DNA from: a virus
IMG/VR virus record: IMGVR_UViG_3300015261_000001
Span: 124,001 to 188,000 of that record
Direction: 5' to 3' (one strand)
Length of the DNA: 64,000 nucleotides
The position numbers and the translations under genes were made by a program. The notes beneath the pieces were generated by a model. It searched no databases, was not told the DNA's origin, and was given only the letters and a program-made list of their open reading frames with translations. Positions 1 to 6,863 of the stretch are shown in pieces (position 1 is the stretch's first letter; every line of letters begins with the position of its first letter).

Positions 1-39
1 TTCGTCCATAACCAACAGGATCTGGCTACTGCGGCTTGA
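1..39 (+). CDS. C-terminal end of an upstream gene (partial)
   Basis: An open frame enters from the left edge and ends at a TGA at 37-39, giving a 12-residue tail (FVHNQQDLATAA). The stop overlaps the GAGG ribosome-binding site of the next gene, as expected for adjacent co-transcribed genes. If the next gene is the tail tube, this could be the end of the tail sheath gene, but that is inferred only from usual gene order. Confidence 0.45.
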   Translation, partial: FVHNQQDLATAA

Positions 40-49
40 GGACTGAAAG

Positions 50-952
50 ATGACAACGAACAACACGAACTACCCTCACCGTACGGCTACCACGTTGCTT
101 CCAGCAACTGATGCCTTCGTTGAGGCGCTGGACCTCCAGGAACGGCCGGTCATTAACGCCGAACAAGGTGGTCAGTACGGTTGGGCAGGTAACGTTTTCG
201 AATACCTGACCGCGCAGCCGCATGTAAGCCAGCTTGGCTGGTGCATCATGTTGTCCTCGCCAGCCGCGTTCTCGCGGTTGCCGGGGGGCACCCAACTGCA
301 CTCCCTGTGCAAATCCTGGTTCGAGAACCGTTCGCAGAGCTTCGAAGGTCTGCGTAACTCGATCGAATTCAGCTTCGGCACCATGGAGTGGACTGGTCAC
401 GTGCTGTCCATCCCGACTGGCGCGACTCGTTCGCAAGGTCAAGTCAGCCACACCGGCTACGATGTTGAAGGTGAAGTCTTCACCAAGATGTTCGACATCT
501 GGGGCCGCTGGCTCATCATGGACCCGGAACTGCTCAACGCCAAGATGGTTATCTTGGACGATCCAGGTCCGATGCTGCTGGACGACCAATCGGCCGCTTG
601 CATCTACTTCGAACCGACGCGCAACATGCGGGACGTTGCTCACGCCGCGATCGTCGTGGGGATCATGCCACGTACCAACGTGCCGATCGAGATCAAGCGT
701 AACAAGGCCGACGAAAACCAGATCCGTCAGATTCAGATGGAGTTCACTGGTCTCGTCGAGTTCGACACCCTGGCGGTCAAGCAGATTGCTCGCCAGATGT
801 TGAAGCTGCTGCCGCTGTACAACCCTGACGCAGTTTCTGCGCCTGCTGGCTTCCAGAAGCGTTCTGCTGCTGTGGCTGGCGCGAAGTCGGGTACCGTGGA
901 ACGCATGACCGCTCAAAAGGCGACCGTGACGAACGCGAACTACATGGGCTAA
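50..952 (+). CDS. Virion protein, tail-tube-like (putative)
   Basis: 300 residues, no signal peptide or membrane segment. A GAGG motif at 38-41 precedes the ATG. The sequence is rich in alternating beta-type segments, and its central part (around residues 150-240, MDPELLNAKMVILDDPGP and following) reads like the compact beta-barrel proteins of contractile tail tubes. The C-terminal 40 residues are a basic, Ala/Thr-rich tail. In phiKZ-type phages the tube gene (gp30) follows the sheath gene, and here a gene ends directly upstream. I did not recognise a decisive motif, so the tube call is inference; it could be another abundant virion protein. A strong terminator follows. Confidence 0.4.
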   Translation: MTTNNTNYPHRTATTLLPATDAFVEALDLQERPVINAEQGGQYGWAGNVFEYLTAQPHVSQLGWCIMLSSPAAFSRLPGGTQLHSLCKSWFENRSQSFEGLRNSIEFSFGTMEWTGHVLSIPTGATRSQGQVSHTGYDVEGEVFTKMFDIWGRWLIMDPELLNAKMVILDDPGPMLLDDQSAACIYFEPTRNMRDVAHAAIVVGIMPRTNVPIEIKRNKADENQIRQIQMEFTGLVEFDTLAVKQIARQMLKLLPLYNPDAVSAPAGFQKRSAAVAGAKSGTVERMTAQKATVTNANYMG

Positions 953-975
953 TCACCCAAAGCAAAAGTAAGCCA

Positions 976-1005
976 CCTACCCCACCCCTTACGGGGTGGG
1001 GTAGG
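976..1005. terminator. Bidirectional terminator between convergent genes
   Basis: A perfect 13-bp GC-rich stem (CCTACCCCACCCC paired with GGGGTGGGGTAGG) with loop TTAC lies between a plus-strand gene ending at 952 and a minus-strand gene ending at 1019. The position serves both strands. Confidence 0.85.
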
Positions 1006-1018
1006 GGTTTATGCCGGT

Positions 1019-1423
1019 TTACGGTAATTTACAGAGTTTGCCATCGACACAGGATAAAGCATCATTCCCGTGGATCATGACTTCCCGGTAAATCTCCAAG
1101 TCCTTGGAGTGGGGGGTCTTGCCTGAGTAAGGTGGGTCGTTGCGTAGCAAGAATGCATCCACCTCCTCATCGCTATACGCCATGGGGAATACAATCTCCC
1201 ATCCGTCGACATGACGGGCAAACCAAGGAACCACGCAACTTGGCCTGCGGACAATCCGTACCTTCCCTGCGTACATACCCAATGTAAAGCTAAAAACACG
1301 ACCCTCGGGGACCTTAGTCAACGAATAGGAAATGCCCTTAGCTTCCCAATGACGCCGTAGCAGCATCAGTACGATCAACACGTAAAGAACCCAGACAAGC
1401 AAATTGGCTGCGATATCTTTCAT
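1019..1423 (-). CDS. Small membrane-anchored protein, unknown function
   Basis: 134 residues. Residues about 7-23 (LLVWVLYVLIVLMLL) form one strong N-terminal membrane segment followed by an RRH basic stretch, so the remaining ~110 residues are probably cytoplasmic. AAAGGAGA stands 9 nt before the ATG. It lies 14 nt downstream of the 223-residue gene that begins at 2109. Family not recognised. Confidence 0.65.
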   Translation of the reverse strand: MKDIAANLLVWVLYVLIVLMLLRRHWEAKGISYSLTKVPEGRVFSFTLGMYAGKVRIVRRPSCVVPWFARHVDGWEIVFPMAYSDEEVDAFLLRNDPPYSGKTPHSKDLEIYREVMIHGNDALSCVDGKLCKLP

Positions 1424-1437
1424 GGTGATTGTCTCCT

Positions 1438-2109
1438 TTATGACGAATGACTTCCTAGCACTGATTTAATCTTCCGTTTAAAGAGAGAAATCTCAGAAGC
1501 GAAAACACCCTTGGCTGAATCCGAGATGGTCTCCCATAGATTACCAGTGGGTCCGTAGTAATCCATAAAGAGATTCTGGACTTCCTCCAAACTAGTACCC
1601 CGGTAATGACGCTCAAGAAACTCGTCATAGACTTTCTGGTAATTCTGATTAACCACATCAGTCAAGCGTTTGGTGTTGTGTACCACCAGTTGGAGGCGGG
1701 TGCGGAAAGAAGGACGCAAGCTTTGAGGATTCAGCGGTTTACACGACTGAGTAATAAAGCGTTGCTCTTCTTTACTGAACACCTGGTGTGCATGAAGCCT
1801 CAGGAACATCCATGCAACGCCCGGAGAGGCGTCGTAAGGATAAAGGCTGGTCAATGGATGGCCAGTCTCAAACAACGCTACAATCGCGTACACGAGGCTC
1901 TTGTCGTGCTCCGAGAATTGAGTTGCTTCATTGTTGATGAGCGCTTCGGCTACTTTCAGCGAGTCCCTCAAGTATTTGTGGTCATAGTCATCCTCATCGT
2001 TGCTCCTCATGTGTTGGATAACCACATTGATGAACCCTTCGCGGAAATACGGACTCAGGATTTCGTGGATCTCGCGGCACAGTGTCATATCCCTTAAAGT
2101 GTTTTCCAT
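1438..2109 (-). CDS. Hypothetical protein
   Basis: 223 residues from the ATG at 2109 (MENTLRDMTLCREIHE). An in-frame GTG at 2157 is less likely because it falls within a hairpin (2144-2161). The protein is largely helical, acidic and aromatic, with no membrane segment and no motif I recognise. It is preceded by the secreted protein gene and followed closely by the small membrane protein gene, so the three may be one transcription unit. Confidence 0.6.
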   Translation of the reverse strand: MENTLRDMTLCREIHEILSPYFREGFINVVIQHMRSNDEDDYDHKYLRDSLKVAEALINNEATQFSEHDKSLVYAIVALFETGHPLTSLYPYDASPGVAWMFLRLHAHQVFSKEEQRFITQSCKPLNPQSLRPSFRTRLQLVVHNTKRLTDVVNQNYQKVYDEFLERHYRGTSLEEVQNLFMDYYGPTGNLWETISDSAKGVFASEISLFKRKIKSVLGSHSS

Positions 2110-2143
2110 TGGCTTTGACCCAAAAAAATAATGGTAAGTGGTC

Positions 2144-2161
2144 GGGGGTGATAACACCCCC
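2144..2161 (-). terminator. Intergenic hairpin, probable weak terminator
   Basis: GGGGGTG-ATAA-CACCCCC forms a 7-bp stem just after the stop of the secreted protein gene. A T-run follows on the minus strand, about 25 nt further on, so termination may be partial. Confidence 0.45.
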
Positions 2162-2167
2162 TAACCA

Positions 2168-2602
2168 TCAGTCGACGATGGTGAAATTATCAAACAGTCC
2201 TTTCGCAGAGAAATCCACGTGGAACGATTTGGTTTCACAATCCCCATAAGCTGCCTGTTTACCATTTTGCATCTCTTGAACATACCCGTTGATCTCAGTC
2301 CCGCGTTCACGCGAACCCAGTACGTAATACGTCTCGGCCGTGTCAACATAGATCTCGGTAATGGCAGTATTCACGGCAGCGTGGATCTCAGAACTCGCTC
2401 CCATGTTGTTGCCGCTCTTGGTAACCACTAAAGGCTGTTTATTGGGTTCAGTTTTGGTCATGGTCCAAGTATCGGACTTAGCCTCTCTTTCGAGCTTCAC
2501 TTCCGTCCCGCTTTTCAGCGAACATTGAAAGATCAGATCGTCTGCCTGAGCTGGTACAGCAAACATCACCAGCAAAGGAAGTACAACCAACAACTTCTTC
2601 AT
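2168..2602 (-). CDS. Secreted/periplasmic protein of unknown function
   Basis: 144 residues with a clear Sec signal peptide (MKKLLVVLPLLVMFAVPAQA, likely cleaved after AQA at residue 20). The mature part is a small, mostly beta domain with cysteines near residues 27 and 128 that could form a disulfide. GGAGG sits 4 nt before the ATG. A promoter-like motif (2641-2650) lies about 40 bp upstream, suggesting expression of its own. Function unknown; an exported early phage protein may act on the envelope. Confidence 0.7.
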   Translation of the reverse strand: MKKLLVVLPLLVMFAVPAQADDLIFQCSLKSGTEVKLEREAKSDTWTMTKTEPNKQPLVVTKSGNNMGASSEIHAAVNTAITEIYVDTAETYYVLGSRERGTEINGYVQEMQNGKQAAYGDCETKSFHVDFSAKGLFDNFTIVD

Positions 2603-2640
2603 GCAACCTCCAAATGAGGATTAGAGTTCACTTGACTTCG

Positions 2641-2650
2641 TATATAGAAA
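2641..2650 (-). promoter_or_regulatory. Candidate early-type promoter (divergent copy)
   Basis: On the minus strand the sequence reads GAGGTTTCTATATACGAAG, a weaker version of the CCTATATTAC motif found at four other minus-strand gene starts. It lies about 40 bp upstream of the secreted protein gene. Confidence 0.35.
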
Positions 2651-2720
2651 CCTCGAAATCAAGCAGCCGCGGTATTGCCCCAGCCAAACAGTTTATTCAA
2701 CAGACCGTTCGACTGGGTTG

Positions 2721-2746
2721 TTACTTTGGGCTTTCAACTACCTCCT
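2721..2746 (-). promoter_or_regulatory. Putative -1 recoding signal (SD, spacer, slippery site, stop)
   Basis: Reading the minus strand: AGGAGG (2746-2741), spacer TAGTTGAAAG (2740-2731), heptamer CCCAAAG (2730-2724), TAA (2723-2721). This is the architecture known from E. coli dnaX, where AGGGAG lies 10 nt before A AAA AAG. No start codon at useful distance explains the AGGAGG. The extended frame continues to 2659. Confidence 0.65.
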
Positions 2747-3200
2747 GAACGCGAGGTTGGTTGGTTGGGTGCGAACGGCGATCCATCCGGCCGTACAGGT
2801 TCTGCAAAGAAACACCGATGTTTTGATCGATATCAAAGTCGGTGACTACCAAGCTGAACCGTGCGATCGAAAGGAAGCTGCCACCCAGCAAGAAGTCCAG
2901 AGCAGCGTTCGCGTTGTAAACCAGCGAGAACGATTGGGCTTTGCTGTTAGGAGCGTGACGTTCGTAAACCACCACGGTATCCAAACCAGTGCCGACCATG
3001 ATCAGTCGACGACCGCTTTCAGGATCACGCGATTTAACAACCTTACCAACAGCCAGTTTGTAATTTACAGCGCCATCGTAGTTGTCGCCATTGCCACCGC
3101 GCCAGTAGTCCTGGAAAGCCACGGACTCCTGGATACGGCCCAGAACGTTTTCAAAACGTTTAGCGAGTTCAAGACTTTCATCCAAAACTTTCAGGCTCAT
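2721..3200 (-). CDS. Unknown protein with probable programmed -1 frameshift extension
   Basis: 159 residues in the zero frame (AAGGAG 8 nt before the ATG), ending ...VVESPK. The last sense codons and stop are AGC CCA AAG TAA, containing the slippery heptamer C CCA AAG. A perfect AGGAGG lies exactly 10 nt upstream of it. A -1 shift reads past the stop for 21 more residues (VTTQSNGLLNKLFGWGNTAAA) to a TGA at 2659-2661, giving a 180-residue product. The domain is a mixed alpha/beta fold with no recognised motif. A strong early-type promoter (3245-3254) precedes it. An ordinary frameshift mutation or sequencing error that truncated a 180-residue protein is the alternative. Confidence 0.7.
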   Translation of the reverse strand: MSLKVLDESLELAKRFENVLGRIQESVAFQDYWRGGNGDNYDGAVNYKLAVGKVVKSRDPESGRRLIMVGTGLDTVVVYERHAPNSKAQSFSLVYNANAALDFLLGGSFLSIARFSLVVTDFDIDQNIGVSLQNLYGRMDRRSHPTNQPRVQEVVESPK

Positions 3201-3244
3201 GATGTATCTCCTTATAAAGAAATATTAGTAACTAATACACCATG

Positions 3245-3254
3245 GTAATATAGG
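3245..3254 (-). promoter_or_regulatory. Early-type promoter motif CCTATATTAC
   Basis: Minus strand: AGGCCTATATTACCATGG, 45 bp upstream of the gene starting at 3200. The leader contains a small ATTAG/CTAAT hairpin. It shares the decamer CCTATATTAC with the motifs at 32755 and 58219, and nine of its ten bases with that at 8627. The TATATTAC core matches my memory of the phiKZ early consensus. Confidence 0.6.
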
Positions 3255-3290
3255 CCTGAGACCTTCTAAAAGTTAAAATAAAAACAACTA

Positions 3291-3320
3291 CCCAGTACGC
3301 ACCTTACGGTGCGTACTGGG
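3291..3320 (-). terminator. Intrinsic terminator of the thymidylate kinase operon
   Basis: A perfect 13-bp stem (CCCAGTACGCACC / GGTGCGTACTGGG) with loop TTAC on the plus strand (GTAA on the transcribed minus strand), followed on the minus strand by a TAGTTGTTTTTATTTT tail. Confidence 0.9.
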
Positions 3321-3326
3321 CGTGTT

Positions 3327-4043
3327 TCATGGCTGGGTAACACTATGATCTTTGATGCCGTTGTTAACGACTCGACCCGGAACAATGTTGTTAAAAACGC
3401 TTTCCCCTTTGTGCAGTTTGGACAAACGCCGCAGTTGGGGAAGCATTCGAACAAATACTTCTTCTGGTGGTTGTGTGGCATCGATGACTTCATAACGATC
3501 TACGTCACTAGCCGCCAACTCCAGATATTTCTGACGCATCTTTTCTTGCATCTCAGCGCCGGCCCGATCGAATTGATCGTTATCCTTCTCCCAGCCCGAG
3601 ATACGAGTCATGGCAACTTCAGCAGGAGCATCCAGCAGGAAGGTCATGTGCGGGTAACGATCAATTACCAGTTCATGGAGGTCCACCAGCTTGTGCATCT
3701 CTACACCGTTATAAATGTTCTGGTATGTGAAGGTGGAATCACAGAAGCGGTCACACAGAACAATCTTGCCGGCATCCAAAGCAGGCTGGATAACCTTACT
3801 CATGTGGTCGGCACGCGCTGCGTTAAACAGCAAGGCTACCCCCATTGGGTCAAACGGACGATCGTCCATCGGGAACCCTTTACGCACCAGCTCACGCAAA
3901 TGCTCGGCGGCCGGAGTACCACCCGGTTCACGAGTCAGTACTACTTCAAAACCCTGACCGCGGAACAGGTCAGTCATCTTTTCCTTGACGGTGGACTTGC
4001 CTACACCACCGATACCTTCAATAACAATCAGTAAACCTTTCAT
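3327..4043 (-). CDS. tmk: Thymidylate (dTMP) kinase
   Basis: 238 residues. Phosphorylates dTMP to dTDP with ATP in the cytoplasm, supplying the dTTP pathway for phage DNA synthesis. The P-loop is GIGGVGKST (residues 10-18). The substrate-binding REPGGT follows near residue 38 and the DRF motif near residue 98 (LCDRFCDST). A LID-like segment around residues 145-165 contains DQFDRAGAEM. The extra ~25 C-terminal residues beyond the usual ~210 (VFNNIVPGRVVNNGI...) are unusual. It heads or joins a unit with the two small genes upstream and ends at a strong terminator. The start has only a weak CGGAAG upstream. Confidence 0.92.
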   Translation of the reverse strand: MKGLLIVIEGIGGVGKSTVKEKMTDLFRGQGFEVVLTREPGGTPAAEHLRELVRKGFPMDDRPFDPMGVALLFNAARADHMSKVIQPALDAGKIVLCDRFCDSTFTYQNIYNGVEMHKLVDLHELVIDRYPHMTFLLDAPAEVAMTRISGWEKDNDQFDRAGAEMQEKMRQKYLELAASDVDRYEVIDATQPPEEVFVRMLPQLRRLSKLHKGESVFNNIVPGRVVNNGIKDHSVTQP

Positions 4044-4064
4044 TAGTCGCAGACTTCCGTATGG

Positions 4065-4250
4065 TTAGTCGGGTTTGATGTCGAATTCGAAATGCCGAGG
4101 CTTTTCGTTTTGCTTCAAGATACCGGCTGAACCTTCGGGGCGATTGAAATCGTAAGGTCTGCGCTCCGGTGGAACATGGTCATAAATGCGTGTCCCCAGT
4201 TTTTCAAGTGTCTTTGGATCAATCTTCATTTCTTCTTGGGTGTTCTTCAT
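4065..4250 (-). CDS. Small hypothetical protein with hairpin-masked RBS
   Basis: 61 residues, charged, proline-containing (VPPERRPYDFNRPEG), no membrane segment, probably flexible. The ATG follows AGGATGGAGTC, and this ribosome-binding site forms the 3-prime arm of a perfect 10-bp hairpin (4252-4288). It lies between the 147-residue unknown gene and tmk on the same strand. Family not recognised. Confidence 0.6.
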   Translation of the reverse strand: MKNTQEEMKIDPKTLEKLGTRIYDHVPPERRPYDFNRPEGSAGILKQNEKPRHFEFDIKPD

Positions 4251-4251
4251 G

Positions 4252-4288
4252 ACTCCATCCTCAAGTTAGTTAAACCGTAGGATGGAGT
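4252..4288 (-). promoter_or_regulatory. SD-sequestering hairpin before the 61-residue gene
   Basis: ACTCCATCCT and AGGATGGAGT pair over 10 bp with a 17-nt loop. The 3-prime arm on the minus strand contains the whole ribosome-binding region and ends 1 nt before the ATG at 4250, so folding would block initiation. It could equally act as an attenuator; no T-run follows, which favours translational control. Confidence 0.55.
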
Positions 4289-4295
4289 AATGTTG

Positions 4296-4739
4296 TCAGG
4301 TCCGCGGTGCTAGCTTCATTCCGCGATTACCTTGTTTGTTCTTCTGAGCCTGAGCGACAGGTGTGGTGCTGTAAAGCTGCTCGTACGTCATACGAGTATC
4401 AGCACAACACGCTTGATCACGTTTAACCATGGCGGCATGAATAGTGCCGCGCATATCCGCAATGATCCGGTCTTCGGAAACATAATGGTCGCCAGCGCGA
4501 AAAGAATCTTTGAACGGATGAAGAATCAAGTAGGCGCCGTCGTTGGATAATTCCGCCACAGGTTGAGGTGAGTTCGAGAATAGGTAGAAACGAACCCGGT
4601 AAGGGGCTACGTCATACACTACTGTCGTTAATTCATTCACGCCAGTGGCGAACACGGTAGTGATCGGATAAGAGCGGATAACGTCCATCAGCTCTTTGTA
4701 AAGAGCTTCTAACTCTGGAGAACTGTTTTTCGTGCGCAT
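4296..4739 (-). CDS. Hypothetical protein
   Basis: 147 residues from the ATG at 4739, which has AAGGA 5 nt upstream; an in-frame TTG at 4757 is rejected. The start overlaps nothing, but lies 8 nt past the ligase stop at 4747, so the two genes are probably co-translated. It has a mixed alpha/beta core, two adjacent cysteines (QACCADTR, around residue 112) and a basic glutamine/asparagine-rich C-terminus. Not recognised. Confidence 0.6.
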   Translation of the reverse strand: MRTKNSSPELEALYKELMDVIRSYPITTVFATGVNELTTVVYDVAPYRVRFYLFSNSPQPVAELSNDGAYLILHPFKDSFRAGDHYVSEDRIIADMRGTIHAAMVKRDQACCADTRMTYEQLYSTTPVAQAQKNKQGNRGMKLAPRT

Positions 4740-4746
4740 GTTGTCC

Positions 4747-6084
4747 TTAACCTTCAATCAGTACATGAGGAATGAAACGCTCATTACGGACACCCAGCAC
4801 CGGCGAGTCAAACTCACGAATGCACAACGTGGACGCCGTGGCTTGTTTAATGGAGTTGTAATCAGTAGCTTGGTCAGGAACCATGAACATACCGATAATA
4901 AAGTTGTGACGACCCTCTACTTGATATGGAGGGGTGTAAGCCTGGTACACTTTGTCATCGTTGTAAGGACCATCAGTGCTGAACTGCACCGAGCCATCGG
5001 AGTTGTAGATATCCACGTTGGTGGACATACGACCGACCTTTGGTTTCGAAACGTACTGCTCGCCGCGGGCTTGGAAAATATCCGCACCATCAACATAGGT
5101 TTCGATGGTTGGCAGGTGACCGTACTTGTTAGCAAACACCGAGTCGGTCTGCATCAGGTTGGTAACATACGCCCAGATACCTTTGTTGGAAACAAACCAG
5201 CGCCACGCCGGTTCCAGCATGGTGGTGTAACCAGCCCAGTTCTGCCACTCTTTGTAAGCTTGCGGGAATGTGTCGACCATCTCTTCCCACGGCACCAGCG
5301 CAAAGATCACCGACAGATGATCATCGCCAACAACAAACGGGTTAGTCTTGTTGTTGAAGTCGTACTCGATGTCGTGAACATCGGCAAATAGACAGGTGTT
5401 ATGTTCACCCATGACCTGTGCGATGACTTCACAAGTAGCGGTGTCTTCGAAGCACTTGCTCTCGTGAATAACCGCCGCCGTCCCAGGAATCTCACCCATT
5501 TCTTCAAACAGTGCTTGCAGATTTGGGTAGAAGCTGTTCAGTTGCATTTCGTGTTCGCCGGTAATCGCTTTGCACACAGCGTTCTGCACAGCTACCGATT
5601 CAAACAGCATGGTCGGTGTGTCACCGTTGAATTCGTAAATACCGGTAACAGACTCAGTCACCGGATCGAAAGCGGCGTCAAAGCGGCCGTAGATCGCCTG
5701 ACGGGCACTTCCCATGTCACGGTAGGTGAACTTGGCGTAATCAATGAAGTATGGATGCTTACGCAGGAAATCACAACCCATGTAACGCATGATGGCGTCG
5801 TTGGACAGGTTGAACAGACGACCCACGGCTTCAACCAACATGGCGTAGGCTTCTTCGAAGACCGTTTCGATCTGCGCGCAGGAACTCAAATGCAGGTTGT
5901 ACACCGGCATGTTGGCGCTGTGTTCCAGAGGGAAAGCGAAGTATTCCTTCACGTCCTCAAAGAACTCGCCGTCGGCTTGCGATTCAGGCTTTGGCATCTC
6001 GCGGTAAAACGCTTGAGTCCAAGGCAGTTCCTCGATCATCAGTTTATTCAGATCGAAGTTGATGTTGTGGTAAGTGCAATGCAT
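4747..6084 (-). CDS. Glutathionylspermidine-synthase-like ATP-grasp ligase
   Basis: 445 residues, AAGGA 8 nt before the ATG. It resembles the synthetase domain of the Gsp synthase/YgiC/YjfC family: YGRFDAAFD at residues 132-140 and YEFNGDTPT at 150-158, matching the family pattern Y(N)ADTPT, followed by a conserved LEPAW...SNKG segment near residue 290 and a YVSKPKVGR strand near 345. The family joins an amine to a peptide carboxylate with ATP; E. coli Gsp synthase joins glutathione to spermidine. The N-terminal amidase domain of E. coli GspSA is absent. Its neighbour is a YgiB-like lipoprotein, reproducing the bacterial ygiB-ygiC pairing. The real substrate is unknown. Confidence 0.8.
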   Translation of the reverse strand: MHCTYHNINFDLNKLMIEELPWTQAFYREMPKPESQADGEFFEDVKEYFAFPLEHSANMPVYNLHLSSCAQIETVFEEAYAMLVEAVGRLFNLSNDAIMRYMGCDFLRKHPYFIDYAKFTYRDMGSARQAIYGRFDAAFDPVTESVTGIYEFNGDTPTMLFESVAVQNAVCKAITGEHEMQLNSFYPNLQALFEEMGEIPGTAAVIHESKCFEDTATCEVIAQVMGEHNTCLFADVHDIEYDFNNKTNPFVVGDDHLSVIFALVPWEEMVDTFPQAYKEWQNWAGYTTMLEPAWRWFVSNKGIWAYVTNLMQTDSVFANKYGHLPTIETYVDGADIFQARGEQYVSKPKVGRMSTNVDIYNSDGSVQFSTDGPYNDDKVYQAYTPPYQVEGRHNFIIGMFMVPDQATDYNSIKQATASTLCIREFDSPVLGVRNERFIPHVLIEG

Positions 6085-6117
6085 GGAAAATTTCCTTATA
6101 AATGAAAGGGTTACGTA

Positions 6118-6786
6118 TTAGCCGCCTGAACTGCTGCTACCGTGGGAAGACGCACGGGAACTGCTGGAGCTGGCCATGACTGCCTTTGCACGCGAGGCAG
6201 CGGCTGCCTGATAAGTAGCCGGTGCGCTAGTAGGGGAAGAGCGCCACTGAGAAACACGGCTGGTCATGTTGGAACGATAGTTCGGCGAGGAAGTCACGGC
6301 CGAACGGTTGTTGTTCATCAGCATGGAAGTGTACGCAGCGCTGCCAGTGTTGCGGCGTTTGCGGCGTTCTTCTTCGTCATACTGTTGGGTCATCAGTGGA
6401 CGGTTGTTCTGTTGGTATTGTTGGTAGCCGCCGTTGCCGTTCATCATCTTGGCCAGAGCATAGCCACCGAGCGCGGCGGCACCGACACCAGCAACCATCG
6501 GCCATACGGAATCGCTGTTCTGACCACTGGCTTCTTCACGAACGACGTGCATTTCTTTCTGACCGTTGGAGCCGACGGTGTAGTACACGTCTTTAACAGA
6601 TGGGTCTTTGCTTTGCAGTTCACGCAGCGCAGCTTGCTGATCTTTCTCGTCTTCCGCCAGTTGTTGCCGAGTAGCTTGACCAGCCTGTTCGTTGATATAC
6701 GCTTGTTCTTCTTCGTAGTCAGGCTGATCGTCACAGCCGGTCAAGAGAACCATAGCAGAAGCCAGAACTACCATACTCTTTTTCAT
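6118..6786 (-). CDS. YgiB/DUF1190-like lipoprotein
   Basis: 222 residues. Signal peptide with lipobox LLTGC at residues 15-19, followed by DD; Asp at position +2 is the E. coli signal for inner-membrane retention. Then comes a charged, glutamine-rich stretch (25-65), a short domain (65-90), a Gly/Ala-rich hydrophobic segment (about 92-113) and a long low-complexity tail rich in Asn, Gln, Ser and Ala, ending in a Ser/Gly run. This architecture and the Ser/Gly end resemble YgiB/YjfM proteins, and the ligase gene 33 bp downstream supports that. TAGGA precedes the start. Confidence 0.7.
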   Translation of the reverse strand: MKKSMVVLASAMVLLTGCDDQPDYEEEQAYINEQAGQATRQQLAEDEKDQQAALRELQSKDPSVKDVYYTVGSNGQKEMHVVREEASGQNSDSVWPMVAGVGAAALGGYALAKMMNGNGGYQQYQQNNRPLMTQQYDEEERRKRRNTGSAAYTSMLMNNNRSAVTSSPNYRSNMTSRVSQWRSSPTSAPATYQAAAASRAKAVMASSSSSRASSHGSSSSGG

Positions 6787-6835
6787 TTAGTCTCATTCCT
6801 AACGGTAGGGAAATATCAAGTTGCGCAATAAAGGC

Positions 6836-6853
6836 AGCGGGCCGAAACCCGCT
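6836..6853 (-). terminator. Hairpin terminator
   Basis: AGCGGG-CCGAAA-CCCGCT, a 6-bp stem followed on the minus strand by CTGCCTTTATTG, just past the stop of the gene ending at 6864. Confidence 0.6.
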
Positions 6854-6863
6854 ACCCAAGGAT

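Noticed and set aside
26-916. A 296-codon minus-strand frame opposite the tail-tube-like gene
   Set aside because: The plus-strand gene has an RBS, a sensible composition and a terminator after its stop.
6118-6230. Ser/Gly-coding repeat at the lipoprotein C-terminus considered as a DNA repeat element
   Set aside because: It is low-complexity coding sequence typical of YgiB-like proteins, not a repeated DNA unit found elsewhere in the window.
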